Numbered from the stretch's first letter, positions 1-13,662 are shown. The stretch: DNA of 64,000 nt from Helicostylum pulchrum (GCA_025677825.1 JAIXMO010000074.1:40194-104193), one strand, 5' to 3'. Notes: generated by a model from the letters alone, not told the origin. Made by a program: numbers and translations.

Positions 1-1022
1 ATGAAATAATTCCGCAAAGCTTAAACTTGAAATTATTTCGCGTTATACCGAAGTTGTTCTTATACGCAACTACGTTTCTAATTATTATTTTCTCCCATCA
101 AGTTTATAATTAAGCCGTAACCGCCATTTAATCGTTCGATAAATGTCGGTGACTGACTTTGCAAGAATATATTATCTGGGCTTAATTTTGAAACGGGTCG
201 CTACATCTGGTTTATTTTTTGTAGCAACTGCTAAATATACTCTTAATATAATGAAGTGGGCAAAAATTAAAGTGTATGAACTTATTGTAGATGATAATAA
301 TTGCAAGAATAAAAAAAGAAATTATTTGATTTCAAACGAAAAAAAAAATGGAAGCAACGATAAATACCATTATTACATATAAAGAAAATTCGCATTAATG
401 GAAGCTTTCTTTTGTAAAATACTATAGCAGTGTAACCTTATCTAATTCTCTGAAATTAGAATTTATCTACGATTCAAATTCGTAGTTCAACAGGCGATAT
501 ACTCGATATATACTAGTTTTTTTTTGTATAATTAATACTTTGAACCGTATTATGCTCGATTAGATCAGTTATATATACATATTAAGCCAATTGACCATTG
601 TACTTTTCGTATTTTTATGTCGTTGCAAAAGAGTTCTGAGACAGAAATAAAATGATTTTTATTGGCTTCATATATATTTGACAAGTTCGGACTTTTTATG
701 TGAGAATATTAGTATAGAGGCATGCCCTGAAATAAAATCAATTTTTTTTTCTCTTTCTGTTTTATTACTCTGTCAGGTACGAGCTTTCATTAAATTATTT
801 GTGAAAAAAATAAACCAGATTTTTGGAGCTAGCGCTTCAATTCATCCATTAGTTTCGTCAATAACAGTATGTATACAGATGTTTTTAATATATATGTCAA
901 TTCATTTAATAACGGTTAGAAGTATAGTTTTTATTTGTTGTTAATGTAACTCATTCTCCTCCCTTTTTTTTGTCTTAGAACTGGATTTACCAAGCCTCTT
1001 AAAAAATACAATTTTGTCCTGC

Positions 1023-1024
<2 letters not shown>

Positions 1025-1061
<37 letters not shown>
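1025..1061. repeat. Poly-T tract
   Basis: An uninterrupted run of about 37 T. Such length is prone to polymorphism and to assembly error; no function is implied. Confidence 0.9.
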
Positions 1062-1062
<1 letters not shown>

Positions 1063-3126
1063 ATAAATTATTTGATTTTCGATTCAAAAGGTACTAGTAG
1101 AATAGATTTATGCACGACCGAAATGAAACTCGATATTTTGGGTAGAAAAAAGGACACAGTTCTATGAAATAGGCAGGTACAAATCATTCTTAAATGTGGC
1201 ACTGCTTTTACGGTTATTATTATTATTATTTTTTTTTTAAAAAAAAGGTACAGGGAGGATTGGATCTACTAAAGTGATGAAAATTGATAACGCCGTGGGT
1301 GTTTCTATTTTCTTGCATGGGATAATCAAATTCGATAATAAGAAGAACTGTTATTTTTAGTTGATTCAAGGTTACGACCGGGATAGTGTTTTCTTTGTTT
1401 GGTAGAAATAAGAATAACCTAATTTGATGAAAGTACCCAGGCCTCTTTTTTTTTGTTTATTTCTAAAACAGGAGAGATGTTTGTAAAATGATGTATTATT
1501 ATATCCACGCGCGAAAAAAAGATATTATGTGGCCCCCTCCCATCCCGTGAAAGCAAACACTTCTAATCATCTCAGAGAAAATATACAATGCAATTATAGA
1601 TCGTTCAAAAGTGATTTAATAGTTCGATACGATACTCTTCTTTTAAACAATGTCTTTATTACTTTATGGTTAGTATATATTGTACCCGAGAAATAGTGAG
1701 CGAGTACAATAATAAAACACATGCTTCTTCAAAGTTGTGATAATGATCTTTTATATAAATTACCCGGTAGTACAGATGGTAAATTGATGTAATGAAAAAA
1801 AACGAATATCCTATTCGATGGGCCTTTTAGCTTTTAAAAGAGCTCATGTAACGTAGCCTAGACTAATACTGGATGTTTTCTTAATAAATCACGAGAACGA
1901 AATGAGTTTGTAAAGGGGGTTGCTTGTAAACAAGAGAGTAGAAATTTATGTACAGAATATATAATTAGAGAGATACAAGTCAAAATAATAATAAAAGTAT
2001 CCGATAAACTTGTGTGATTAATGCATATATGTTTTTTTTTATCGCGATTATACTAGAACATACCTTTTTTTCTCAGCCTTTTTATTTTTCAGGTATAGGC
2101 GGCACTGTTTTAAGCTTTAGACTTTTAATTATAAACTCAAATTACCCATTAATGTTAAAGTTTAATTGACCACTTTTAAAACTATAATAATGATTGCATT
2201 TGACTATCTGCAAAGAAATCGAAAAGAAAATTAAAAAAGAAACAGACGGGGGGTTTTTTTTTAAAAAAAAAAGCAATAATCTTGAAACTGCATAAATATT
2301 CGCCAGATTGTTTATTTATGTTTTAGATATCTGCGCGAACAAAACCAAATTGGAATAAAACCGAAATATTGTATTCAGGTTAGGACTTCGAACACAAACT
2401 TTGAAATTGGGGGAGTGAAACCGAAACAGTAGAACGATCATGACTTGATGATCTATTTAAGCATAATTGGTTGACACTGGTTGGTTATTTCTACTCTACA
2501 TAATTTAAATAATGGGGCTGTTTTGTGATGCGTGAGACAGTTGGTACAGCGAGACCAAATGTATTAAAAAGAAAAGATGTTATGAATATTAAACACAAGA
2601 ATAAGGTAACCCGGAAGTTTAATAGCGAATTGTCTTTTTAAGATACACATGCATAAACCTGTTTCAGCTCAAAAACAAAAGAGACGTACCGTATTTACTT
2701 TTTTAAGGCACATTAAGATGTAACTAGTACAGAGTACCCTTGGAGTACAATTTATGCTTTTATGTATTATACAGATTCTTAACGTCTTTTTTTTTTTTTT
2801 AAAAAAAAAAAAAATATAAAATTTTTTTTTCAGTGAAAATAAACATTTGCCGCAATTATTAAAGCAAACGTTTAGTTCAGACACCATGTCTTAAGTAATC
2901 AATATTTGAAAGATACCGGTGTAATATTTAACATATAGCTGCGCAACTATGAAGTGTAACACCTAAAAAATAAGAAAAAAAAAAAAAAAAAAACGAAAAA
3001 AAATTCTCAGGGCTAATATTGCACAATCATCTTTTGCTTTCCACTCGTTTTTACTAAATGTAATAATACAATACGTTTATAAAAAAAAGAAGTTCATGTA
3101 TAACATCGATTTACTTAATACATCCA

Positions 3127-3129
<3 letters not shown>

Positions 3130-3169
<40 letters not shown>
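3130..3169. repeat. Poly-A tract
   Basis: An uninterrupted run of about 40 A, the longest homopolymer in the window. No adjacent coding retrocopy was seen, so it is not evidence by itself of a retroposed tail. Confidence 0.9.
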
Positions 3170-3171
<2 letters not shown>

Positions 3172-4189
3172 AGCTATCCTAGAACTCCAATAAATGGAAG
3201 TTGTGGCGTTTGTCTTTATTGGAGAATCTTTAAATGGTATAAAAAATGGTGAGCGCCGTCTAGGTCTCACTAATGTTTCTATTATTTTTAGAAACTATTA
3301 CAAGCAATTAACTTGTGTATAAAATTTCAGAAGAGTAAAATCACTTTTTACCTAAAATGTTGTCATATTTTCAATCATATTACACAAAATCACGCTAATA
3401 TTCAAGTGTTTTCCAAACTCTCTTTAATTCTAAAAAGGTTAGTGATGTACAGTGAATTAGTATAGTTGTTTTGTAAAATTGAGTTACAAAAGTACTTGTT
3501 TCTACGTATAATAAATTGTTCGATTGAAGTAAATAAAATATTTACACTCCATAATCGTTTAAATCAATTTATACGGCAAAAAATAACGTGGCTATAACGT
3601 GTTGTAAAGAGATCAATATTTTGAAAGATTGAAGATATACACAGTGTAAGACGAGCGGCCTCTCATCACTGTGTTACTAAAAAAAAAAAAAAAAAAAAAA
3701 AAAAAGTGGGATTAAACTTAATATTTTATAAATAGCGAGATTGTAATTAAACAAGATTTCAAGGTCATTGTTTGTTTTACCTGTATTAGAATGGCGTATA
3801 AAGCCGAAAGCTTATTTTTTTTTGAGATACTAGATTTTAAATAAAGTTACAATGCAGGAAAGAATAGAAAAGAAACTAGCAGAAGAAAGTTCTGAATCTC
3901 GTTACATATTTTATTATCATCACAGTTACATTGTTGTGGATAAATAAACATATATATTTGTACCCCTCGTAGGAAAAAAAGAATAGGGATGAAACTGTTT
4001 AGCATAAAAGAATCTGAAAAGAAAAAAAAAAGCTTAAAAAAGAACATATTTATTATAATAATTTAGGCTACAGGGATATAAAGGGTATTAGCAAGCGCTA
4101 CACATAATTCTAAGCGATAAAAAACGCCTGAATTATATTAAATATAGAAAACAAAATGCACATAAGATTAAAGAGTAAGAATATAAAGA

Positions 4190-4250
4190 AAAAGGCATAG
4201 AGAAAAGAAAAAGGGCATAGAATAAAGAAAAGGGCATAGAGAGAGAAAAA
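4190..4250. repeat. Imperfect purine-rich tandem repeat
   Basis: Three imperfect copies of an A/G-rich unit of about 20 nt, each containing GGCATAG, lie just downstream of the stop codon of the minus-strand zinc-finger gene, probably inside its 3' UTR. Confidence 0.6.
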
Positions 4251-4314
4251 AAGATAGGAGGAAATAATGTAAAAAAAAAAAAGAAACGCGAAGCAAACAA
4301 ATATATCTAAAATG

Positions 4315-5536
4315 TTACATATAGTTGCCCTTTAACCTTAAAGAGCAAACCTTGTCAACTGCCTGATGTCTTTTAAATGCATCGCTTCGTGCGAATGGTT
4401 TCCCACAAGAGCATACATATTTCTTTATACCAGAATGCAATAAATCATGTCTCTTTAAGTCATGAGGACGTGCAAAAGTCCAGGTACAACCTGGTCGGGT
4501 ACATATATATGGGCGCTCCTTTGTATGAGTTCTTTGATGTGATTTGAGATTGTAAGGGCGAGTGAACTTTCTAGAACATGTAGGGCAAATCAATTGCGAT
4601 GGTAACGTTCTTCTGCTTGTGTTTCTCTTGCGTTTATGTTGTACTTGTTCGCTATCATTAAGTACATGTGGTGTGTTGACTAAAGAAGTAGAGAAATTTG
4701 TACGACAGTTATCATGTTGATGTGGTGTTACGTGTTGCGAGTTATCATATCTTCGGCGGATATTACTACCCTGTTGTTGCTGTTGGTGATGAAGAGAAGG
4801 GTGATCTTGAAGAGAATAAGATGTCATAGAATCGTATTGCGGGCTATTTATTGACTCATTCATTACCGATTGATGTTGTTCAAACTCGTATTGTAGTTGA
4901 AGTTGAAATTGACCTTGTTGTTGTTCTGTACGATGGTAGTCTTCAAACGTTTGATAGTAAGTATCTTCTACAGAAGAAGAGTTTACCACGTAATATTGTG
5001 CACTAGTATGAGAATGAGGAGAATCGATAAGATTATCAAACTTTGATGACGACAAAGTATCAAAACTATCAACAGACTGCATACTCATAGGAGAAAGTGG
5101 AGTACCAGCAATCACATTTCTATTATAAGGAGGATAACAGTAATCATCGTTCTGTTCACGTAATAAGGCATGCAGCGTCTCTTCAGGAGGAGTATTATCT
5201 GCAATGGACTTGTGGATATTAGAATGTGCAGGACAATGATTATTGTCTTCTTGTCGATAGTATTCAGAAGATTCCCAGTGAGTTTGAGGAAGAGAAGGGG
5301 ATAATTGAATAATATCTTGATTGTATTGAAACGTAGCACCGTTTATATGAACGTTGTTGATGTAATTATGTGCACCATCGTTTACATGGTTTAAACTATT
5401 GTTTGATTTTACGTGATAACAAGTAGTATCATTGAAATGGCAGCATTGACTACATATACGTGAAAAGTAAAAAAGAAACGTTAGCCGTCGTATGAAATCT
5501 ATAATGTGTTTATATGTTTTATTACCTATGATTCAT
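4315..5536 (-). CDS. C2H2 zinc-finger transcription factor (Crz1/Prz1-like)
   Basis: Two exons, 5536-5526 and 5449-4315, give about 381 residues. The large exon lacks an in-frame ATG. A start at 5536 joined through a 76-nt intron with GTAATA donor, GGCTAAC branch and GTAG acceptor restores the frame, so I prefer it; the peptide then begins MNHSQCC. The N-terminal two thirds is low complexity, rich in Q, N, S, Y and H, as in activation regions. The C-terminus has three adjacent C2H2 fingers: CPTCSRKF..HQRTH, CTRPGCTWTF..HDLLH, and CSCGKPF with a final HQAVDKVC arrangement. Finger order and linkers resemble the calcineurin-responsive Crz1/Prz1 group, which enters the nucleus on calcium signalling. 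I saw no certain PxIxIT docking site, so the family call is inference. It stands alone between gene-poor stretches. Confidence 0.8.
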
Positions 5537-6846
5537 TCGAAGTAAGTTTATTGACAGAAAAATAAAAGACCTTTTTTTTTAAAAAAAATAAAAAATAATG
5601 TGTATAAGATAGAGAAGAAGAAAGTAAATAAATCAGAAACAAGTTTTTTTTTTTTTTTTTTTTTTTTTGCCCTTTATATGTTACAAAAACTAAGTCATAC
5701 AGAAATAAAAAATTACTTAATTTGGACTCGAAGACCGGAGACTCTATAACCTGCCATGGTTACAACTTCCAAAATGGCTTAAAGCTTAGACTTATTTTTT
5801 TGCATATTTATATTTATAAATATATTTTAACTGTAATACATCTTTGATAACTTAGTGTCACAGCCCACAATGTCATCATACAAAAGTAAAACAGATAGTT
5901 TTTGGATTTATCCCTTACTAATGTTACCCCTTTTTTATACAAGTACAGTAACACAAGCATTAAATTTTCTTATAAATACGCGAACTCTTTCTTTTTTATT
6001 TAATAAAATGTTGGTTAAAACTTTAAAAAATAACCGTACCTGCGTTTTAGTTCTATCGATACACGTATACTGAACTAATTTTATTTGATCTCATCATTTC
6101 AAAAGTTACTTTAAAGCTTTCATTTTCCTATACTTTTTTATGTAACACTATCGGATTTACGCTGATATTTATCCCTTTTTGTTAAATAATAACATAACCA
6201 ATAATGCCATCTTGAAGATAAAACGCCAAATACCATCAAGCAACAGTAAATATATTTTATGTTGCATATTTCTGTTTATCGGATAGCGACTAATAGTCAG
6301 ATGTTCTCTAAAAATCTATTTCCGCGGTGTATCACTGATGAAAAATAATAATAATAATTATAGTTTCTAGTGTATCAATGCGTTAAGCGTCTAAATATAG
6401 CCTACATACTATTAATTTCAAACTAGAAAAATGTTGTTTTACCAGTAAAATTTACGAATACACTTTCCATATACTTTATTTATGTTGAGAGTCAGAAAAT
6501 AATAAAAAGTAAGGTGTTTCAACTTTATATACGTTCTTGCTACACGAAAGAGACATCATTTTGTACCCTTGTCCACGGTACACAGCTTGACTGGCGTTAT
6601 GGTAATTTTCCAGATAACTGGTCGGCAGCTTATACAAAATCTAAGGCCATAACCCTTTATGTAAAAGTCCAGTCTGATCAACATTAAACAATCACATGCT
6701 TGGTATTGATCTACGTCTGTAAAAAAATAAAACGTCGCGAACTTACGACTGACCAGAAAAGGGTGACGGATAATTATATATCCAGCAGTAATAATGAGAA
6801 GTTGCACAATCAATTTTTTTTTGGCGCTTATTCCAACTGGCAATGT

Positions 6847-7800
6847 AATGGGGTTTAATTTATTAAGAGACAGGAAAAGCTTTTTAGACCCAAGTTGTAT
6901 AATACAAAATAGTTGTATTAAATGCATCTTTATTAAAAAGATAACTTTTTTTTTATATTTATTTTTCATTTTTGGCGATTACTCTGGATCCATTTTGACT
7001 CTCCAAGTAGAAAATAATAACGATAGTGAATTACTCCTTTGGACTCTTCTAATACATCTAAAATAAAACTTATACTGCAAAAACTGAAAGTGTAATCACT
7101 GTTTAAAAATAGCTTTTTTGAACAAAGAAAAAATCATTTTTATTTTCGCGACGTGATTTTATCGATTTTTTATTTCCGGGACAGCACGGCATTCACTTTA
7201 ATACCGCGAATGTTCATTATAACGAACGTTAAATATATTTAGTAGCCCTTTTTATTCATTTGTAAATTAAACGAGTCGACACGCTTCAAAGAAGAAGAAA
7301 AGACGCCGAGTAGTTTTACGAGAATTTCTAAAAAGAAAGGTAATATACTAGATGCTCATTTTATAGAGTAAAAGAATAAAGGACGAACAACGATAATTGA
7401 TAACACTTAAATAGTTCTTCCAAGCTACTATAAAATATGTTCTGTATTTTTTATTTTTTTTTACAAGAGCTCAAACATTATGATTAATAAATATATATAT
7501 TTTTTTGCTAATTAAAATATCACGTAACTTGGAACTTAGAATTCCTTAATGCTCACTTTATTTGATATAGATCGTATCCCTTTCCAATCCTTTGTCGCCT
7601 AGCTATCAACTGTATTTAATTACATTTCCTAGCTACCTTTCTAAAGATTCATCGCAGATACACACTCCATCGCCCAATATACTGCAATCGAAAAAAGCAG
7701 CTAGTTTAAGTATACAGCTATTATAATATTTATTTCATTACTCTCTCTCTCTCTCTCTCTCTATCGGTTTGATTATTATCACTTATGAATAAAATCGGTT
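6847..7800 (+). repeat. Dispersed repeat, copy A
   Basis: This non-coding segment is a diverged copy of the sequence at 27850-29335. Shared landmarks in the same order are GACCCAAGTT at about 6887, TTACTC.GGATCC at about 6980, GCAAAAACTGAA at about 7077, TACAAGAG.TCAAACATTA at about 7463, CACTCCAT at about 7664, and TTGATTATTATC at about 7768. The interior between 7140 and 7460 is shorter than in copy B and only weakly similar. No transposase frame is visible, so it would be a non-autonomous element or a decayed one. The repeat identity is read directly; the class is unknown. Confidence 0.7.
7741..7762. repeat. CT microsatellite
   Basis: (CT)11 tract inside repeat copy A. The matching place in copy B has only a short CCTCTTCC stretch, so the expansion happened after the copies separated. 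Confidence 0.9.
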
Positions 7801-8680
7801 GATAGTACGCTCTTGAAGCCTAGGCGCTTTCGTAAAAATGAAATAAACGCGTTTCAAATAAGTTGGCAACTTACAGTCTTTGGTTAGTTCAAACACATCT
7901 ACTATATTGATACTGTACACAAAAAAGTTTTTTTTTTATTCCAACTAGATTTACAGGTATAGGTAATGGATACAGAATAATAACATAAGGCCATTAAAGC
8001 TAAATAAATAGCTTATGCAAAAGATAGATGTTAAAGGAATAGTTAGTTTGTGTTTTAAAATAGGGAGACAAACAATGGTGTCAAATTATGTTTAAAAATA
8101 GAGGCGACAAGCAAGGTGTCGGATTGAGAATTTATAATTGTAAAAAGAGGTCTTGCCTTAAACAAAAAGCTTTTTAACTATTAAAATCCAAAAGTAGCGC
8201 GCATAAACTATATATATACACGAAGGTTGGGAAAAGTAGAAACCCATACTTGACAGCATCAAAAAGTATTATCCGTTATAATATCAAAACGCACAATTAA
8301 TTACAATATCAACTATTTCTTCCATTATTCCATTGCATGGTTTTAAAAAGTTTCTAGCGCCGAGTTACTGATATCCAGATAGTTTTTGCTTTCAACGACA
8401 AAAAATGCATGTACAAGATAACCGTTGTTAACTAGCTCAGCAAGTATACATATTAATGATGTAAAGTCAAGGCTGCAAGCGTCATAAGATTAATAAACTA
8501 ATTGTGAAAGAGGATAAGAGACAGGAAAAAAAAAAAAACCTAATGGGAAATGCGTTAGTGACCACTTCTTTATCACCTGGAGATGTAAGTTCTCAATTTT
8601 CCCCCGCAACAATACAAGTTTTTTTTTTCTTCTTCTTTATTATTATTTTCCATTTAAAAATAAATATATATTAATCACAA

Positions 8681-10144
8681 ATGGGTATCGTTGAAAAGAT
8701 CGCTGATATCGAGAGTGAAATCAAGCGTACTCAAAAGAACAAGGGTAAATACTGTTAAAAAGCCCTTTCAAGATGTCGTGTTTTTTTTTTCTAAAAAAGA
8801 AAAAAAAACTTTTTTTTTTATATTGTAGCCACTGAGTACCATCTCGGTCTTTTGAAGGCAAAGCTAGCAAGATATCGTGTTCAATTATTAGAAGGTGCAA
8901 AGACAAAGTCTGAAAAGGTTTATCTCATTATACATAGCAAAAAAGAAAAAAGAAAAAGAAGAAGGGCTTTCATTAACACTATTTGATCATTTTTTTTTCT
9001 TTCGTAGGGTGAAGGTTTCGATGTTATGAAATCCGGCGATGCTCGTGTAGTTATGATTGGTTTCCCTTCAGTTGGTAAATCAACCTTGCTCTCTAAATTG
9101 ACACCTACAGAATCAGCAATTGCTGGTTACGAGTTCACAACCTTGACTTGTGTCCCCGGTAAATTTCAATATAAAGGTGCTTATATTCAATTACTCGATT
9201 TGCCCGGTATTATTGAGGGTGCTTCACAAGGTAAAGGTCGTGGCCGTCAAGTTATTGCTGTTGCTCGTACCGCTGATGTTGTTTTAATGTTGTTGGATGC
9301 TACCAAGTCTGCTCAACAAAGGTAAAAAAAAAAACATACGAGTTATTGAAGGAATTTAAACTAAAAATATGTGAGTAGACCTTTATTAGAAGCTGAATTA
9401 GAAGCTGTTGGTATTCGTTTGAATCAAAGTTTCCCTAACGTTTCATTTAAAATTAAAAAGGCAGGTGGTATTAGTTTTAACGCAACACTCAAGTTGACCA
9501 TGATTGATCAAAAGATGGTCCACAACATTTTGCATGATTATAGTACGTTACTTCACTTTTGAGAGACGGATTTATATACAAAACAACTAACACGCATAAT
9601 AATTATAGAAATCTTTAATGCTGATATTGTTATTCGTGAAGATATTAGTGTAGATCAATTTATTGATGTTATTCTCGGTAACAGAAGATACATTAATTGT
9701 ATTTATGTAAGTATACATACGAAAAAAAAAGGGTGAAATAATCATGTTGCTAAAAAAAAAGGAATATATACATAGTGTTACAATAAGATTGATCAAATTA
9801 GTTTGGAAGAAATTGATCGTTTAGCACACGAGCCTGATACTGTAGTTGTTTCTTGTGAGGATGATCTTAATTTGGATTATTTGGTTGAAGTTATTTGGAG
9901 AAAATTGAATTTAATGCGTGTATACACAAAGAAGAGAGGAGAATTCCCTGACTTTAGTGATAGTCTTATTGTCAGAAACGGTGCTAATATCGAACATGTA
10001 TGTCATGCTATTCACAGAAGTTTGGCAACTAATTTTAGATATGCATTGGTTTGGGGTACTTCTACAAAACATAATCCTCAACGTGTTGGTTTGCACCATT
10101 TAGTTGGTGATGAAGATGTTGTACAGGTTGTAAAGAGGCAATAA
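8681..10144 (+). CDS. RBG1: Developmentally regulated GTP-binding protein DRG1/Rbg1
   Basis: Six exons (8681-8744, 8829-8917, 9008-9321, 9379-9542, 9609-9706, 9776-10144) join in frame to 365 residues, the normal length for DRG1. The protein is a TRAFAC/OBG-type GTPase that binds Tma46/DFRP1 and associates with translating ribosomes in the cytosol. Visible in order: the helical N-terminus [12 protein letters not shown]1 [10 protein letters not shown]3 DLPG followed by IIEGAS, the inserted S5D2L region, G4 NKID formed across the last junction, and a C-terminal TGS domain with GEFPDF and [15 protein letters not shown]. The start is fixed by conservation of the N-terminus. It converges on the TFIIIC gene, with under 60 bp between the stop codons. 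Confidence 0.95.
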
Positions 10145-10199
10145 TAGTAATAAAAAAAGAAAGAACAAAAAAAAAGAAAAAAGAAAAAAAAGAGTTTAT

Positions 10200-12324
10200 T
10201 TAAACATCTGTCATAATTGCATCTTCTTCTAATTGTTTCATTTCTTGTGTATTTATAATTTCTTCCATATTAGCATCGTCAAAAGCATCTAAAACTTCAT
10301 CATAATCGGAAAGTGCATCAAACTCAATATCAAAGTCATCATCTAATTTATAATTAGTATTCGTTTACTGTATATATTTTATATACATATATAACTTACC
10401 AGCACTTGGTTTTTCTTTTACTAATTCTTCCATATAATCATCAACAACATCCTTTAATCGTTTACTAGAATCTTTGTTTTCAATTTCCTTCATTGCATCT
10501 CTAACAGCACTTTCATGTGCCGCAATGATTTCAATATCATCGTCATCCTCTTCTTCTTCAACAGACCCATTATTTTTCGATTCCTCTTTCACCTTTTCAA
10601 TTTCTTCAAGTAAACCTTCTTCAATATCCTCAACTTGTTGAGCAATTCCAGTTTCAACTAACGACTCATACTTAATCCGAAGAACATGTCGAATACGTTT
10701 AAAGACACACTTGTAATAGTATCCACTCTCTTTGTTTGCTTTTGGTTTAATGTATTTGGGATTCTCCATCAATCGTACAAGGTCGGGATCGGTAATATCG
10801 CATAATTGGTATGATGATGACGCACCTGGAACTGTCACTCCATCAAATATAAATTGTGTTCTACATATACAAAAAAAAAAGTATGTAAGAGGAAGGGGAA
10901 GTATAAATAAACGTAATAACCCTTACTTTGATCTAGTGTCTTTTGAATCTTCACTTGTTTTCTTATGTATAGATAATGACAATCTATCTTTGACTGTAAA
11001 ATGCTTTCTAATATCGATAACTTGATATCTGTAAAAAAAGGTAGTAAAAAATTAGTCATTTTTATACTTTTATTTTTTAAAAAAAAAATAGAATAAAATA
11101 CATTACTTGCGATATTTTGGATCTGTTCTTGGGTCAATACCATACTTTACCCAACAGTTTTGCCAAGGTCCATTCGTAAAAGTATAAGAATAACGAGCAA
11201 GTCCCCTATTTTTTTTTTTAAAAAAAGCCTTTAAATATTCTTTCTCTCTCTTTTTTTTTATGTGTATAACTTACCGTCTAATATTTACATTACTCTCCAG
11301 AGGCAATCTAGCTACAATAGCAGATCGAGAACATATAGGTCTTTCTTCAAACATTCGCTCTAATTCCTTTGCAATAACTTTTTCTTTTGCATCTGTAAGT
11401 TTTGATAAATTATGCCATGATTTGGTAGGCATATTTTCTTCGTGATATCGAACTGCTGTAATTGCATTATCTACCGATCGAGAACGATTCAATAATTTGA
11501 TTTTAAACTATATACGTAAATGTTAGAATAAACTCCCATACATAATAACATATTTACTTACTGATCCATCTGGCTGTTTCACTCGAACTCTCAAAACTGG
11601 AGCATTTTGACGATATCTAATGCCGTACGTAAATAAATACAGTTTTTTTTTTAAAAAAATCAGTCTGCAATATATTCGCTTACCCGTAGGATAATACACC
11701 TTCAGTTAATGTAAACATAGGTGGAGGTATGCTACGAAGATTTTCAATACCATCATTTTCATCAACTCTATAATCGATAATATGTTGCACTATAGCGAAA
11801 ATAATAGTTTTAGCGGAACCTGTATTTCCACACACACACACATAAAGAAATCTTACCATTTCCCTTTGATAAAGCTTCCTTTAATTGATATACCTTATCT
11901 TCCTTTGGTACAAGATATTGAAAATCGGCTAAATCTATTTGATAGAATTTAATATATACCTTCTTTTTTTAAGAAAGAAAAAAAGAGACTTACTTCTGAA
12001 ACGTAATGTATTTGTTACTACACCTTCTATTTTCGTTTCCCATTTAGTTTCAGCTTCCTTGTTTTTTTTAACACGTCTAGTAACTTTTACTAATAACTTT
12101 GAAGTGGGTAATATCTGTCCTTTGATTGCATGAGAAAATGGATCTCCAGGTCGATAGTTTAAGTCTACTGTTGAATTAGTATTCAAGGCTTCAGTAAGTG
12201 CTTTTTCTCCTCCAAGTGTTTCAAGCGCGCGTTTAACTCGTTTTACATATCCTGGGTATTCTACACAAAAGAACGTTTTATCTCCAATTGGAGTAATTGG
12301 GCTAGGTTCATATTCCGTTTCCAT
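10200..12324 (-). CDS. TFC1: Transcription factor TFIIIC subunit 5 (tau95/Sfc1/GTF3C5)
   Basis: Nine exons (12324-11994, 11934-11857, 11789-11684, 11616-11562, 11507-11275, 11205-11107, 11028-10927, 10860-10400, 10342-10200) give a closed frame of 535 residues. The N-terminal VEYPGYVKRVKRALETLGGE and the RFRNLADFQYLVP segment form the dimerisation/barrel part of the TFIIIC95 family. The later block with FTNGPWQNCWVKYGIDPR and KYQVIDIR is the DNA-binding region characteristic of GTF3C5. The tail is acidic (EEEEDDDDIEII and DDDFDIEFD), as in orthologues. The protein is part of the tauA module that recognises the A box of tRNA genes for RNA polymerase III. Two introns carry T-run/A-run junctions. 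A tRNA gene lies elsewhere in the window but is not linked. Confidence 0.88.
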
Positions 12325-12513
12325 TTTATATGTATAAAAAAAAAAAGAAAGGTGCGTATATATTTTTTTATTATATTTTTTTTTTCAAGACATAAAAGGA
12401 AGAGTCACAATAAGGTTTTTAATGTCTCCTGAGCTTCCCTTTTTTTTTTGTAAACTCTTTCTTTTCTCTCTTTTTCCTTTTGTATTAGTTTTTTTTTATT
12501 AGCATTAGCTATC

Positions 12514-13662
12514 ATGCCAACTATAGAAAGAAATACATTACTACCAAATACAATAACACACAACTACGCTAGTATAATACAAGACCCAGAAACAGGGAAT
12601 AGTGTAATAATACAGAAAGAAAAAAAAGAATGGCTTTGGACTAGTAACTCTTATACATGGTCTCTAGCTACGCTTATCTTATTATTATTAACATTTAGTG
12701 CGCTTGAATATGCTTTACTCGAATTAAATCTGCCGGCAGTTAATCCGTAAGATTTTTTATTTATTTTACTTGTGTATATATGCAGCATATCAATTCTCTT
12801 TTTTTTTTAATTCTGTGTAGAGAAGATAAAGATGATTTAAAATTCCCTAGAAATTTACAAGACCTTCGAAGGTTAAATGCTATACTATCAGTTTATATCG
12901 ATCAACATTTCATAAATGTATATATTACATTTGTTGGCACTTACATATAGTAATGTTTTTTTGACTCAATTCAGTAAATATAGTAATTAATTTATTTTTT
13001 TTCATGTGTGAATAGCCTGCAAAGCTTTTCTATACCTGGTTCAATGTGGTTGTCAATTCTTGGCGGCACATTATTCAATTTTTGGCTTACTTTATTTACT
13101 GTTTCACTGGTAATATTAAACACCCTTTTTTTATATATTACATGTAAACTTAATGTCTTTTGTGTATGTGTGTATGTAATAGTGCTCTGCAATTGGATCA
13201 ACTATAGCCTATATAATGTCTGCTAGTTTAGGTTCAGTGGCTGTAATGAAACTAATTGGAGAAAGAATTCAAAAATGGAACCAACAGGTATAATTCATTA
13301 AGATAAAAAAAAAGAGTCAAGTGCGGCGAAGAACTGATGACCTTTAATAGCTTGTACAACATAAACAACACATGTTTAACTACATGATCGTCTTGAGAAT
13401 CTCTCCTTTCCCTCCTAATTGGGTAGTTAATCTAGGTTCTTCTCATTTAGGTGTACCTATTGGTGTGTTCTTTTGGGGAACTTTTTTAGGTGTTGCTCCT
13501 CCTTCTTTTATACACGTTCAGGCAGGTGCCGCTCTAGATAGACTTTCTTCTTCTGATAAATTAGAAATATTTACTGTCACTAATGTATCTTGTTTAATCG
13601 CTGTATGTATTGTAGCTTTAATACCCGTCTTTATAAAGAAGAGATTTAACAACTCGGCATAA
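12514..13662 (+). CDS. VTT-domain membrane protein, TMEM41-like
   Basis: Five exons (12514-12746, 12821-12949, 13016-13109, 13183-13287, 13351-13662) make 290 residues. A hydrophilic N-terminus is followed by a membrane segment (SLATLILLLLTFSAL), then the VTT/SNARE-associated block: LQSFSIPGSMWLSILGG, a Ser/Gly-rich helix pair, and RISPFPPNWVVNLGSSHLGVP with GTFLGVAPPSFIHVQAG. These match the order in TMEM41A/B (SIPGS, P.TPNW, N...P, G..P..F..VQ.G). Members are ER phospholipid scramblases that act in autophagosome and lipoprotein biogenesis. Divergent from the TFIIIC gene with about 190 bp between starts, so they probably share a promoter. Assignment to TMEM41 rather than TMEM64/Tvp38 rests on remembered motifs. 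Confidence 0.85.

Larger units (their letters stand above)
1..4314. other. Gene-free AT-rich region
   Basis: I see no supportable gene in this stretch. Open frames are short and compositionally poor. It holds very long homopolymers, including a T run of about 37 nt (1025-1061) and an A run of about 40 nt (3130-3169), and a perfect T14-A14 junction (2787-2814). The last 250-300 bases, with an imperfect purine-rich repeat around 4190-4250 containing three copies of GGCATAG, probably include the 3' UTR of the minus-strand zinc-finger gene. Confidence 0.6.
5537..8680. other. Gene-poor region with repeat copy A
   Basis: Upstream regions of the zinc-finger gene (left) and the DRG1 gene (right). 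Open frames here are AT-biased and not conserved-looking. The middle holds one copy of a dispersed repeat (6847-7800) and a CT microsatellite. I see no RNA gene. Confidence 0.6.

Noticed and set aside
143..944. Two open frames on the plus strand (79 and 88 codons)
   Set aside because: AT-biased composition, no domain, no promoter or splice context; chance frames.
6556..7066. Overlapping frames of 137 (-) and 90 (+) codons
   Set aside because: They lie partly in the dispersed repeat and have no conserved motif; the repeat is better explained as non-coding.
8544..8586. Upstream ATG for DRG1
   Set aside because: The ATG at 8544 has no splice route into the conserved [11 protein letters not shown] start at 8681.
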